Source: an uncultured Eubacteriales bacterium (GTDB lineage: Bacteria > Bacillota > Clostridia > Christensenellales > Aristaeellaceae). From it: DNA of 46,760 nt. The stretch lies in the NCBI GenBank assembly GCA_902790495.1, contig CADASK010000031.1, positions 1 through 46,760 on the forward strand. Direction: 5' to 3'. The notes under the pieces are model-generated. The model had not been told where the DNA came from. It worked only from the letters and a program-made list of their open reading frames with translations, and did not search any database. Shown here in pieces: positions 7,638-15,402 of the stretch; position 1 is the stretch's first letter; every line of letters begins with the position of its first letter. The translations under genes were made by a program, and so were the position numbers.

Positions 7638-9092
7638 TCAGGCCTTGTGCCACAGAGACGGATGGAAGAGCACCAGGATGGGATACAGCTCCAGCCTGCC
7701 GGCCAGCATCAGCAGGCTCAGCACCAGCTTGGAGAAGGGGCTGAATCCGGCGAAGTTGCCCACGGGGCCGACCACCTCGCCGAAGCCGGGGCCCACGTTG
7801 CTCACGCAGGTCAGGGCGGCGGTGAAGTTGGTCAGCAGATCGTACTGCCCGCCGAGGGAGACCAGCAGCCCGCCGATGAGCACCAGCAGCACATAGAGAA
7901 AGGCAAAGAGGGTCACGCGGTGGAGCATGTTCTCGTCCACGCCCTTGCCCTCGAAGCGGACGACCTGCATCTTGCGGGGCTGGAAGGTGCTGGCGATCTC
8001 GCGCTTGCCCTGCTTGAACAGCAGCGCCACACGCACGACCTTCATGCCGCCGGCGGTGGAGCCCGCGCAGGAGCCGACGAACATCAGCACCAGCAGCACG
8101 GCCTTCACCGCGATCGGCCAGAGGTTGAAATCGGTGGTGGCAAATCCCGTGGTGGAGACGATGGTCGCCACCTGGAACGCGCCGTAGCGCAGCGCGGTGC
8201 TGAAGCTGCCGTAGACCGGCAGCAGGCACAGCGAGCAGATGAGGATGGCGCCGCCGCTCATGCCCAGGTACCACTTCAGCTCCTCCGAGCGGAAGAAATC
8301 CTTCGCGCTGCCGGTGAACAGGCTGTAGAACAGGGCCAGGTTGACGCCGAAGAGCAGCATGTAGACGGTGATGACGACCTCGATGGCAGGGGAATGGAAG
8401 GCGGCGATGGATGCGCCGTAGTTGCTGAAGCCGCCCGTGCCCGCGGTGCCGAAGGTGTGGATGGCCGCGTCATAGGGGGACATGCCGAAGACCATCAGCA
8501 GTACGAACATGCTGGCCGACATGGCGGCATAGACCCGGTAGAGGATCTTGGCGGTGTCGCCCATCTTGGGCGCAATCTTGCTCAGGCTGGGACCTGGGCT
8601 CTCGGCGCGCACCAGGTGGGAGGTACGGCCGGTCAGCTTGGGCAGCACGGCCAGGGTGAGCACCAGCACGCCCATGCCGCCGACCCAGTGGGTGAAGGAG
8701 CGCCAGAAAGTGCAGCCGTGGGGGAGGTGGTCGAAATCCGCCACCACGGTGGAGCCGGTGGTCGTGAAGCCGGACACGGCCTCGAAGAAGGCGTCGACAT
8801 AGCTCGGCAGCATGCCGCTGAAGACGAAGGGCAGCGCCCCAAACAGGCTCATGAGCACCCAGGAGAGGCCCACCACCGCAAAGCCCTCCCGCGCGCGCAG
8901 GTCGGTGTGCTTCGGCTTGGCCAGCAGGCGCATCGGCAGGCCGGCGGCCAGCACGATGAGCATGGAGTAGAGCATGGCGGCGGCGTCGCCCGGGTCGCGG
9001 TAGATGAGGGCGACCACCAGGGAGGGCGCCATGCAGGCGGCCTCCACCAGCAGGATGGCGCCCAGCAGGCGAATGACTTGTCGTTTATTCAT
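7638..9092 (-). CDS. trkH: Potassium uptake protein TrkH/KtrB family, membrane subunit
   Basis: The protein has 484 residues. It is a K+ translocating subunit with four M1-P-M2 repeats. The four selectivity-filter segments are visible: VSGFTTTGST (about residue 105), TFGTAGTGGFSN (about 215), IVSTTGFATTDFN (about 310) and CVSNVGPGFGEV (about 430). The length is typical of TrkH (about 480) and longer than KtrB (about 440-450). The start overlaps the stop of trkA by 4 bases, so the pore and its regulatory ring are made together. It acts in the cytoplasmic membrane and is normally gated by TrkA bound to nucleotides. Confidence 0.95.
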   Translation of the reverse strand: MNKRQVIRLLGAILLVEAACMAPSLVVALIYRDPGDAAAMLYSMLIVLAAGLPMRLLAKPKHTDLRAREGFAVVGLSWVLMSLFGALPFVFSGMLPSYVDAFFEAVSGFTTTGSTVVADFDHLPHGCTFWRSFTHWVGGMGVLVLTLAVLPKLTGRTSHLVRAESPGPSLSKIAPKMGDTAKILYRVYAAMSASMFVLLMVFGMSPYDAAIHTFGTAGTGGFSNYGASIAAFHSPAIEVVITVYMLLFGVNLALFYSLFTGSAKDFFRSEELKWYLGMSGGAILICSLCLLPVYGSFSTALRYGAFQVATIVSTTGFATTDFNLWPIAVKAVLLVLMFVGSCAGSTAGGMKVVRVALLFKQGKREIASTFQPRKMQVVRFEGKGVDENMLHRVTLFAFLYVLLVLIGGLLVSLGGQYDLLTNFTAALTCVSNVGPGFGEVVGPVGNFAGFSPFSKLVLSLLMLAGRLELYPILVLFHPSLWHKA

Positions 9093-10453
9093 CGGCTGAT
9101 GACCTCGTTCAAATCCCGCAGTCCGCGCTCCTTGGCGATGACGACCACGCTGTCACCGGCCTCGATGTGATCGTTGCCGAAGGGCACGATCACCTTGCCG
9201 CGCCGCGCGATGACGGCGATCAGCGTGTTCTTGCGCATGGTCAGATCCTTGAGCGGGATGCCGATGTAGGAGTCCGTGAGGCGGGCCTCGAACTCCAGGG
9301 CCTCCGCCGCGCCGCCCAGCAGGCGGTAGAGCTTCTCGACCTTCGCGCCGTCGGCGTTGACGCGGGCGCGGACGTAGCGCAGCAGGGTTGCGCCGGTGAT
9401 GTGGCGCGGGCTGACCACGCTGTCCAGGCCCAGGGACTCGATGATGCTGGCGTAGGTGATGCGGTTGTTCTTCACCACCACCTTGGGCACGCCATGGCGC
9501 TCGGCGAACAGGCCGGTCATCAGGTTCTCCTCGTCCCGGTCGCACAGGGCGATGAAGGCGTCGGTGGTGGAGAGGCCCTCCTGCTCCAGCAGCTCCTGGT
9601 TGGTGCCGTCCCCGCAGATCACGTTGACCTGGGGCAGGTCCTCGCTCAGCTTGCGCGCCTTGGCCGGATTGATCTCGATGATGGTGACGCGGATGCCGGT
9701 GGGCACGATCAGCTTGGCCAGATAGTAGCTGATGCGGCCGCCGCCCAGAATCATCACGTCCTTGATGCGCAGGGTGTCGCGGCCCAGGTAGCGGAAGAAG
9801 CTGGTGACAGTCACCACATCGCCCGCGACGAAGACCCGGTCGCCGTCCTGCAGCACAAAGTCGCCGCTGGGGATCGTAACGTCGCCGCTGCGCTCCACCG
9901 CGGCGTACAGCACCCGGGGAAGGCCGGGGTGCTTGGAGGCGAGATCCTTCAGCGCCAGGCCATTCAGCCGGTCCTTGCTCTGCACGCGGAATTCGACCAT
10001 CTCCACCAGACCCTTGGCGAAGGGCTCGATGTTGCTGGCGAAGGGATAGCGGAGCAGGCGGCTGATCTCCTGGGCGGTGGCGCGCTCGGGGTTGATGGCC
10101 ATGTCGATGCCCAGCTCGCGCTGCAGCAGGGTCAGGCTCTCGTTGTACTGCGGGTCGCGGATGCGGGCGATGGCGTACTTCGCGCCAAGGCGCTTGCCCA
10201 TCAGGCACACGAGCATGTTCACCTCGTCGCCCGCCGTGGCGGCGATCAGGATGTCCGTGTGATCCACGCCCGCGTCGATCAGCGTCTTCGCGTTCGCGCC
10301 ATTGCCGTGGACGCACATGACGTCCAGCCTGTCCTCACACTCGCGCAGAATCTCCTCGTTCTGGTCGATGATGGTGACATCGTATTCTTCGCTGCTCAGA
10401 TGCTCGGCAAGCGTTCGTCCGACCTTGCCAGCGCCGATCACCATGATGCGCAT
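9089..10453 (-). CDS. trkA: Trk system potassium uptake regulatory protein TrkA
   Basis: The protein has 454 residues and two RCK modules in tandem, as in TrkA proper (KtrA has one). The first begins MRIMVIGAGKVGRTLAEHLS with the GxGxxG nucleotide loop and the acidic end of strand 2 (IIDQNEE). The second begins at about residue 230 with VMILGGGRISYYLAKLI and EINPAKA. TrkA_C domains follow each (about 140-220 and 375-450; GIPLKDLTMRKNTLIAVI). It forms the cytosolic gating ring on TrkH and binds NAD(H) or ATP/ADP. GGAGG and AAGGAA precede the ATG. A promoter is visible at 10502-10529. Confidence 0.95.
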   Translation of the reverse strand: MRIMVIGAGKVGRTLAEHLSSEEYDVTIIDQNEEILRECEDRLDVMCVHGNGANAKTLIDAGVDHTDILIAATAGDEVNMLVCLMGKRLGAKYAIARIRDPQYNESLTLLQRELGIDMAINPERATAQEISRLLRYPFASNIEPFAKGLVEMVEFRVQSKDRLNGLALKDLASKHPGLPRVLYAAVERSGDVTIPSGDFVLQDGDRVFVAGDVVTVTSFFRYLGRDTLRIKDVMILGGGRISYYLAKLIVPTGIRVTIIEINPAKARKLSEDLPQVNVICGDGTNQELLEQEGLSTTDAFIALCDRDEENLMTGLFAERHGVPKVVVKNNRITYASIIESLGLDSVVSPRHITGATLLRYVRARVNADGAKVEKLYRLLGGAAEALEFEARLTDSYIGIPLKDLTMRKNTLIAVIARRGKVIVPFGNDHIEAGDSVVVIAKERGLRDLNEVISR

Positions 10454-10501
10454 GTTTCCTTAAAGCCTCCGAATAATGGAATCGGGACAATATCCCAAGA
10501 T

Positions 10502-10529
10502 ATTGTATCATAGAACCGGTGATTTGCAA
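10502..10529 (-). promoter_or_regulatory. Sigma-A promoter of trkA-trkH
   Basis: Read on the minus strand: -35 TTGCAA (10529-10524), a 16-nt spacer, -10 TACAAT (10507-10502). It lies about 50 bases upstream of the trkA start, in the divergent gap shared with the PHP gene. Confidence 0.65.
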
Positions 10530-10572
10530 GCGCGGCGCGGGAAATAATCCGCTCCATCCGGCGGGAAAGCGC

Positions 10573-10601
10573 TTGCCAAGCCGCCCGCGCTTCGCTATAC
10601 T
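10573..10601 (+). promoter_or_regulatory. Sigma-A promoter of the PHP gene
   Basis: -35 TTGCCA (10573-10578), a 17-nt spacer, -10 TATACT (10596-10601). It is placed about 60 bases before the GTG start of the PHP phosphoesterase. Confidence 0.7.
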
Positions 10602-10663
10602 GTTACACTGCCGGACGCGCTCCGGCACACAGCACAAAGCATCGACAGAGAGGAACAGAAACC

Positions 10664-11452
10664 GTGAAATACATCTACGAGACCCACCTGCACACCAACG
10701 AGAGCAGTGTCTGCGGCAAAACGCCCGCGCGGGACTACGTGCCCTACTACCAGGATCAGGGCTTTGCCGGCATCGTGGTGACCGACCACTTCTGCGGCAA
10801 CCCGAGCTACACGGCGGATCGCTCGGCGCCCTGGAAGGACCAGATGGACGCCTACTGCCGCGGCTACGAGGAGGCCCTGGACGAGGGCATCCGCCGGGGC
10901 TTTCCGGTCTTTTTCGGCATTGAGCAGAAGTTTGACGACGACGAGTGCCTGATCTACGGCCCGGATAAAGCCTGGCTGGTGGCGCATCCGGACATCCCCA
11001 CCTGGGGCAGAAAACGGCTGATGCAGGAGGTGGAGGCCATCGGCGGCGCCGTGGTGCTGGCCCATCCCTTCCGCGTGCGGGACTATGTGGACACCATCTA
11101 CCTCAACACCTGCGTGCACGCGGTGGAGGCCTTCAACCGTGGCAACCGGCCGCAGGACGACATCTACGGCAGGGCCTACGCGCGCTACACGGGTCTGCCC
11201 ATGACGGCGGGATCGGACATGCATCTGATTGAGCCTGAGAAGGCGCTGTTCGGAGTCGTGTTCGACGAGCCCTGGGAAGACGTGTTCAGCTACGCGAGGG
11301 CGATCCGGGAGGGGAAGCCCTTCGGCGTGCAGGTGGCGGAGGGGCGCGGCGTCGGCGAGCCGCTGCCGCTGGAGAGACCGTATCTGTACTTGAATGATGA
11401 TGAACAGCCGGTGGCGTGGGATGTGAATCAGATCTTTCGGCAGAAGGGCTGA
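10664..11452 (+). CDS. PHP-domain phosphoesterase-like protein
   Basis: The protein has 262 residues. It starts with GTG at 10664 after AGAGAGGAACAG. The PHP metal-binding motifs are present: ETHLHTNES (residues 6-14, the HxH pair), VVTDHFCG, FFGIEQKF (the Glu of motif II), VLAHPFRVRD and AGSDMHL. These residues bind up to three metal ions and hydrolyse phosphoester bonds; relatives include histidinol phosphatase and the PHP part of DNA polymerase III. The substrate cannot be told from sequence. It stands alone on the plus strand behind its own promoter, divergent from trkA, and ends beside repeat copy 2. Confidence 0.85.
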   Translation: MKYIYETHLHTNESSVCGKTPARDYVPYYQDQGFAGIVVTDHFCGNPSYTADRSAPWKDQMDAYCRGYEEALDEGIRRGFPVFFGIEQKFDDDECLIYGPDKAWLVAHPDIPTWGRKRLMQEVEAIGGAVVLAHPFRVRDYVDTIYLNTCVHAVEAFNRGNRPQDDIYGRAYARYTGLPMTAGSDMHLIEPEKALFGVVFDEPWEDVFSYARAIREGKPFGVQVAEGRGVGEPLPLERPYLYLNDDEQPVAWDVNQIFRQKG

Positions 11453-11473
11453 AACCCTTTCGGCTTGCAGGGA

Positions 11474-11532
11474 TTCCGCGCCTGCGGGCGCGGCCAAAGG
11501 GCTTTCCGATCGCCCTTTGGAAACCTTCGGGC
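11474..11532 (-). repeat. Double-hairpin repeat, copy 2 (inverted)
   Basis: This copy is in reverse orientation, 20 bases after the PHP stop. Read on the minus strand: CGAAGG, stem 1 CCAAAGGGC / GCCCTTTGG, loop GATCGGAAA (one base different from the usual GATCGCAAA), stem 2 CCGCGCC / GGCGCGG with loop CGCA, then GGAATCC. Confidence 0.85.
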
Positions 11533-11571
11533 AGCAATCCTTTTTACGTTATTCTTATAGAAAATCATCAA

Positions 11572-11613
11572 AAAAGCCAATCTCCTTGCAAACATGCGTG
11601 GAGATTGGCTTTT
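11572..11613. terminator. Bidirectional intrinsic terminator
   Basis: AAAAGCCAATCTCC (11572-11585) pairs over 14 bp with GGAGATTGGCTTTT (11600-11613) around a 14-nt loop. It serves the epimerase (-), whose stop is 10 bases away, and can also stop PHP (+) transcripts. Confidence 0.85.
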
Positions 11614-11622
11614 GTGATGGGA

Positions 11623-12639
11623 TCAGCACAGGCTCTGCTTCAGGCTCTCCATGCCGGCGATGACACGGTCGCACCAGGCGTCGAACTCGGGGTCCTCCAC
11701 TTGGCACTCGGGGTGGGCGAGGACATAGTTCAGCGCGATGCGCACGCCCTCGTGGAAGGGCACGTGGGTGGTCATCTGGGGGACCAGGCTCTTCAGCTTC
11801 GCGTTGTCGAAGATGACGGTGTTGGACTTGTCGCCGATGAGGGAGCCGGTGTAGTCGTACTCTGGGCCGACGTCGGCGAGGAAGGCGGAGGCCACATAGT
11901 AGGGGTGGAGGGTCACGCCCAGGGCGTCGGCAATGGTCTCATAGATCTGGTTCCAGGTCAGCGATTCGTCGGAGGTGATCTGGAAGGCCTCGCCGATGGC
12001 GTGCCTGTTGCCCATCAGCCCGGTGTAGCCGATGGCGAAATCTGTGTTGAAGGTCAGCGTCCAGAGGCTCGTGCCATCGCCCTGGATGATGACGGGCTTG
12101 CCCTCCATCATGCGCTTGATGACCTGCCAGAAGCCCTTCTTGCCGTGGACGCCCAGCGGGATGTGCCGCTCGTCGTAGGTGTGGGAGGGGCGCACGATGG
12201 TCACCGGGAAGCCCTCTTCCCGGTAGCAGCGCATCAGGTAATCCTCGCAGGCGATCTTGTTCCGGGAATACTGCCAGTAGGGGTTGGCCAGGGTGGTGCC
12301 CTCGGTGATGAAGGGACTCCGCACGGGCTTGTGGTAGGCGGAGGCCGAGCTGATGTAAATGTACTGGCCGGTGCGGCCCCGGAACAGGCGGACGTCCCGC
12401 TCGACCTGGGGCACGGTGAATCCGATGAATTCGCACACGCAGTCGAAGGACTGGCCCTCGATGGCGGCGAGGACTGCGGCCTCGTCGTTGATGTCCGCCA
12501 CGATGCTGTGGATGCCCTCGGGCAGCTCGGCATTGCGGCTGCCGCGGTTGAGCAGGAAAACCTCCCAGCCGTCCTTCACCAGCTTTTTGGTGATCGCCAT
12601 GCTGATCTGACCCGTTCCGCCGATCAATAACGCCTTCAT
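11623..12639 (-). CDS. NAD-dependent epimerase/dehydratase (extended SDR)
   Basis: The protein has 338 residues. The start at 12639 has GGAGG 8 nt upstream. It is a Rossmann-fold SDR: MKALLIGGTGQISMAITKKL carries a GGTGxxS/G-type dinucleotide loop, VADINDE is the acidic stretch after strand 3, ISSASAYHK holds the catalytic Ser, and WQYSRNKIACE holds the Tyr-x-x-x-Lys pair. VTIVRPSHTYDERHIP is the region after the active site typical of extended SDRs such as sugar-nucleotide epimerases and reductases. The substrate is unknown. It is monocistronic, with a promoter at 12714-12742 and a strong terminator. It is divergent from an aldo/keto reductase, which may act on related sugars (inference). 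Confidence 0.85.
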   Translation of the reverse strand: MKALLIGGTGQISMAITKKLVKDGWEVFLLNRGSRNAELPEGIHSIVADINDEAAVLAAIEGQSFDCVCEFIGFTVPQVERDVRLFRGRTGQYIYISSASAYHKPVRSPFITEGTTLANPYWQYSRNKIACEDYLMRCYREEGFPVTIVRPSHTYDERHIPLGVHGKKGFWQVIKRMMEGKPVIIQGDGTSLWTLTFNTDFAIGYTGLMGNRHAIGEAFQITSDESLTWNQIYETIADALGVTLHPYYVASAFLADVGPEYDYTGSLIGDKSNTVIFDNAKLKSLVPQMTTHVPFHEGVRIALNYVLAHPECQVEDPEFDAWCDRVIAGMESLKQSLC

Positions 12640-12713
12640 GGAATACGCCTCCGTTCGTTTTCTGTCCGGGACGCGCCGCTGTCCGGCGCGCGCTCCCGCT
12701 TGCTTCTGGCACC

Positions 12714-12742
12714 ATTGTACCATGCGGAGAAAAGGCTGTCCA
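12714..12742 (-). promoter_or_regulatory. Sigma-A promoter of the epimerase gene
   Basis: On the minus strand: -35 TGGACA (12742-12737), a 17-nt spacer, -10 TACAAT (12719-12714), about 75 bases upstream of the start codon. An inverted repeat CCGCA/TGCGG lies just upstream (about 12756-12770) and might be an operator shared with the divergent gene; that is a guess. Confidence 0.65.
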
Positions 12743-12851
12743 CAGGAAAAATCGTACTCCGCACAGTATGCGGCAGGCAGGAAAAGCGACCGCGCCATCG
12801 AACCTGTTAAGCAGGTGTTTTCACGATTCATCCATCAAGGAGTGTGTTTCT

Positions 12852-13994
12852 ATGAATCTTCGCAGACTGGGCAAGACGGGGCTGATGGTGAGCGAGGTGG
12901 GCTTCGGCGGCGAGTGGCTGGAGCGGCACCCGGAGGAGGATTCGGTGCGGCTGATCCGCTACGCCCACAGCCGGGGCATCAACATCATCGACTGCTGGAT
13001 GCCCGATCCCAAATCCCGGGACATCATCGGCAAAGCCATCGCGGACTGCCGCTCCGAGTGGTATGTCCAAGGGCACATCGGCTCCACCTGGCAGAACGGG
13101 CAGTACGTGCGCAGCCGCGACATGGCCTTCGTCAAGCCGGCCTTCGAGGATCTGCTGGCGCGCATCGGCGGCAGCTACATCGACCTGGGCATGATCCACT
13201 ACATCGATTCCATGGAGGAGTGGGACACCTGCATGCACGGCCCGTACATCGACTATGTGCGCGACCTGCACGCCCGGGGCGTCATCCGCCACATCGGCCT
13301 GAGCACCCACAACCCGCGCATCGCCAAACTGGCGGCGGAGTCCGGCTTCATCGAGATGATCCTGTTCAGCCTCAATCCGGCCTTCGACATGAAGCCGGCC
13401 AGCGAGGAGCTGGAGACCATGTTCAAGGACTACGACGAGGGACTCAGCGGCATCAACCCCGAGCGCGCGGAGCTGTACCGCCTGTGCGAGACCCGGGACG
13501 TGGGCATCACGGTGATGAAGGGCTTCTTCGGAGGGGCCCTGCTGGACGCCGATCGCTCGCCCTTCGATGTGGCCTTCACGCCGGTGCAGCTGATCCACTA
13601 CGCGCTGACGCGGCCCGCCGTCTGCTCCATCCTCTGTGGCTACGACACGGAGGAGCAGGTGGATCAGGCGGTGGCCTATGAGACCGCCACGGCGGACGAG
13701 CGGGATTACGCCTCGGTGATCGCCAACGCGCCGCTGCACGCCTATCGCGGCCAGTGCACCTACTGCGGCCACTGCCAGCCCTGCCCGATGGAGATCGACA
13801 TCGCGATGGTCAACAAGTTCTATGACCTGGCCATCCAGCAGCCGGAGACGCCGGAAAGTCTGCGCGCCCACTACACGGCGCTTGAGAAGACCGCCTCCGC
13901 CTGCATCGGCTGCCAGAGCTGCGAGGCGCGCTGCCCCTTCGGCGTGGAGATTGCGGCACGGATGCGGAAGGCAGCTGAGCTTTTCGGCTGCTGA
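12852..13994 (+). CDS. Aldo/keto reductase with C-terminal ferredoxin-like 4Fe-4S domain
   Basis: The protein has 380 residues. ATG 12852 follows AAGGAG by 8 nt. Residues 1-295 form the AKR TIM barrel: LRRLGKTGLMVSEVGFGGEW at the N-terminus, YIDLGMIHYIDS and IRHIGLSTHNP in the core. The usual catalytic Tyr position after the Asp (D-x4-Y) reads DCWMPDPKS, so the canonical tetrad looks altered. The C-terminus holds two Cys clusters, CTYCGHCQPCP (about residues 300-310) and CIGCQSCEARCPF (about 356-368), matching a two-cluster 4Fe-4S domain. This AKR-ferredoxin form is common in anaerobes; the reaction is unknown and electrons may come from ferredoxin. A Card1-like nuclease starts 18 bases downstream. 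Confidence 0.88.
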   Translation: MNLRRLGKTGLMVSEVGFGGEWLERHPEEDSVRLIRYAHSRGINIIDCWMPDPKSRDIIGKAIADCRSEWYVQGHIGSTWQNGQYVRSRDMAFVKPAFEDLLARIGGSYIDLGMIHYIDSMEEWDTCMHGPYIDYVRDLHARGVIRHIGLSTHNPRIAKLAAESGFIEMILFSLNPAFDMKPASEELETMFKDYDEGLSGINPERAELYRLCETRDVGITVMKGFFGGALLDADRSPFDVAFTPVQLIHYALTRPAVCSILCGYDTEEQVDQAVAYETATADERDYASVIANAPLHAYRGQCTYCGHCQPCPMEIDIAMVNKFYDLAIQQPETPESLRAHYTALEKTASACIGCQSCEARCPFGVEIAARMRKAAELFGC

Positions 13995-14012
13995 CGGAAA
14001 GGAACACCCGCC

Positions 14013-15161
14013 ATGAAAACCCTGATCGAGCTGTATGACGAACGCCCGCTGGACAACGTGCTGGCGACGGAGATGTTTCACCCGGAGGAGACGATCTTTG
14101 TCTGCCCGCCGGAGATCGCGAGGAACAAATCGCTTCACGCGACGCTGAAGCGGTACTTTGAGTTGCGCGGCTGCCTGCCGAAGCTGGCCTTTGTGCCGGT
14201 GAGCCTGCTGGACGCAGTCGCGGTGGAGAAAAAGCTGCGCGAGGTGCTGGAGACCCACGAGGACTGCGTGATCGACATCTCCGGCGGAACGGACGCGGCC
14301 CTCTTCGCCGCCGGGGCGGTCAGCCGGGACACGGCGGTGATCACCTACAGCCGCGGCAAGAACGCTTTCTTCGAGATCCAGAACGCGCCCTATGCCCGCA
14401 ATCTGCCCTGCTCGGTGCGCCTGGACGCGGCCGCCTGCCTGATGATGGCCGGCGGCGAGCTGCTGCAGGGCCGGGAGGACAACCGCGAGCTGCGGGGAAG
14501 ACAGGAGCAGATCGACCGCCTGTTCTCGGTCTACAGGCAGCACCGCCGGCAGTGGAACGATCAGATCGCCTACATTCAGCGCATCTCCAGCGTGGAGGAG
14601 CTCAAAGCGGAGGGCACGCTGGCGGGCAAGGCGAACAACCGTCAGGTGCGCCTGGACGTCGATCTGCTGCGGGACCTGGCGGAGCAGCGCCTGATCGAGG
14701 AGCTGAAGCTGGACGGGGAGCGCGTCTCCTTCCGCTTCCCGGACGAGACGGTGCGCTTCTGGCTGCGGGACATGGGCTCCGTGCTGGAGCTGCAGGTCTA
14801 CCGCGCCTGCCTCGAGGCGGGCTGCTTCGACGACACGATCCTCAGCGCCGTGGTCAACTGGCGCAGCGACGATCCGCGGGGCCAGGCGGTGACCAACGAG
14901 ATCGACGTGATGTGCGTGCGCGGGGTGACGCCGCTGTTCATCAGCTGCAAGACCTGCGAGATCAAGACGGAGGCGCTCAACGAGCTGGCCATCCTCCGCG
15001 ACCGCTTCGGCGGCAAGGCCTCCCGCGCTGCCATCGTGACCTCCGCCAGCGCGACCCGCAGCCGCCGCGTGATGCTCAAGCGCGCCGCCGAGCTGAACAT
15101 CGATGTGATCGAGTGGGAGGACGTCGAGCTGCCTCGGCTGGTGAAGAAGTTGAAGGGATAG
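14013..15161 (+). CDS. Card1/DUF1887-type CARF-domain nuclease
   Basis: The protein has 382 residues, the usual size of Card1/Can2 proteins. GGAAAGGAA precedes the ATG. The N-terminal half (about 1-150) is CARF/Rossmann-like, with the ligand-loop-like IDISGGTDAALFAAG (87-101) where Card1 proteins have a TGGT-type loop. A linker winged-helix region (about 155-245) follows. The C-terminal part is a PD-(D/E)xK nuclease fold: GSVLE (Glu259), NEIDVMCVRG (Asp298) and LFISCKT (Lys313; Ser at the position often Glu). Known Card1 proteins cut nucleic acid when a cyclic oligoadenylate made by a type III CRISPR Cas10 binds the CARF domain. No cas gene or CRISPR array is in this window, so the activator here is unknown. 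It is probably cotranscribed with the aldo/keto reductase. Confidence 0.85.
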   Translation: MKTLIELYDERPLDNVLATEMFHPEETIFVCPPEIARNKSLHATLKRYFELRGCLPKLAFVPVSLLDAVAVEKKLREVLETHEDCVIDISGGTDAALFAAGAVSRDTAVITYSRGKNAFFEIQNAPYARNLPCSVRLDAAACLMMAGGELLQGREDNRELRGRQEQIDRLFSVYRQHRRQWNDQIAYIQRISSVEELKAEGTLAGKANNRQVRLDVDLLRDLAEQRLIEELKLDGERVSFRFPDETVRFWLRDMGSVLELQVYRACLEAGCFDDTILSAVVNWRSDDPRGQAVTNEIDVMCVRGVTPLFISCKTCEIKTEALNELAILRDRFGGKASRAAIVTSASATRSRRVMLKRAAELNIDVIEWEDVELPRLVKKLKG

Positions 15162-15173
15162 CGGCCTGATTCT

Positions 15174-15296
15174 GCGAAGGTTTCCAAAGGGTTCGGAGCG
15201 CCCGGAAAACTCCATGTTATGGAGTTTTCAGCGGAGAACGGGCGGCAGCCCCGGACCGATCGCAAAGCCCTTTGGTCGCCGCCGAAGGCGGCGAAA
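15174..15296 (+). repeat. Double-hairpin repeat, copy 3 (long form with 65-nt insert)
   Basis: GCGAAGG, stem 1 CCAAAGGG / CCCTTTGG, stem 2 CGCCGCC / GGCGGCG around GAA. Between the left arm (ending 15191) and the constant CGATCGCAAAG (from 15257) lies a 65-nt insert (15192-15256) that is identical to the one in copy 4. The insert contains its own 11-bp hairpin (15205-15215 with 15219-15229) inside a CGCCCG / CGGGCG pair. It starts 12 bases after the nuclease stop. Confidence 0.85.
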
Positions 15297-15349
15297 TTGG
15301 ACAATGAACCGTTCATGTGTGTAATACGCGTGAGCGGTTTTCGTTTGGC

Positions 15350-15388
15350 AAAACGAAAAGCCCGGGAAGGCTTTGAACCTTCCCGGGC
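15350..15388 (-). terminator. Intrinsic terminator of the PFOR gene
   Basis: On the minus strand an 11-bp stem GCCCGGGAAGG / CCTTCCCGGGC (15388-15378 with 15370-15360) and a 7-nt loop is followed by TTTTCGTTTT. It lies 14 bases after the PFOR stop. A weaker hairpin, AACCG / CGGTT (about 15307-15340), followed by TTTTCG on the plus strand may stop nuclease transcripts. Confidence 0.8.
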
Positions 15389-15402
15389 GGGAAACCAGGG
15401 GA

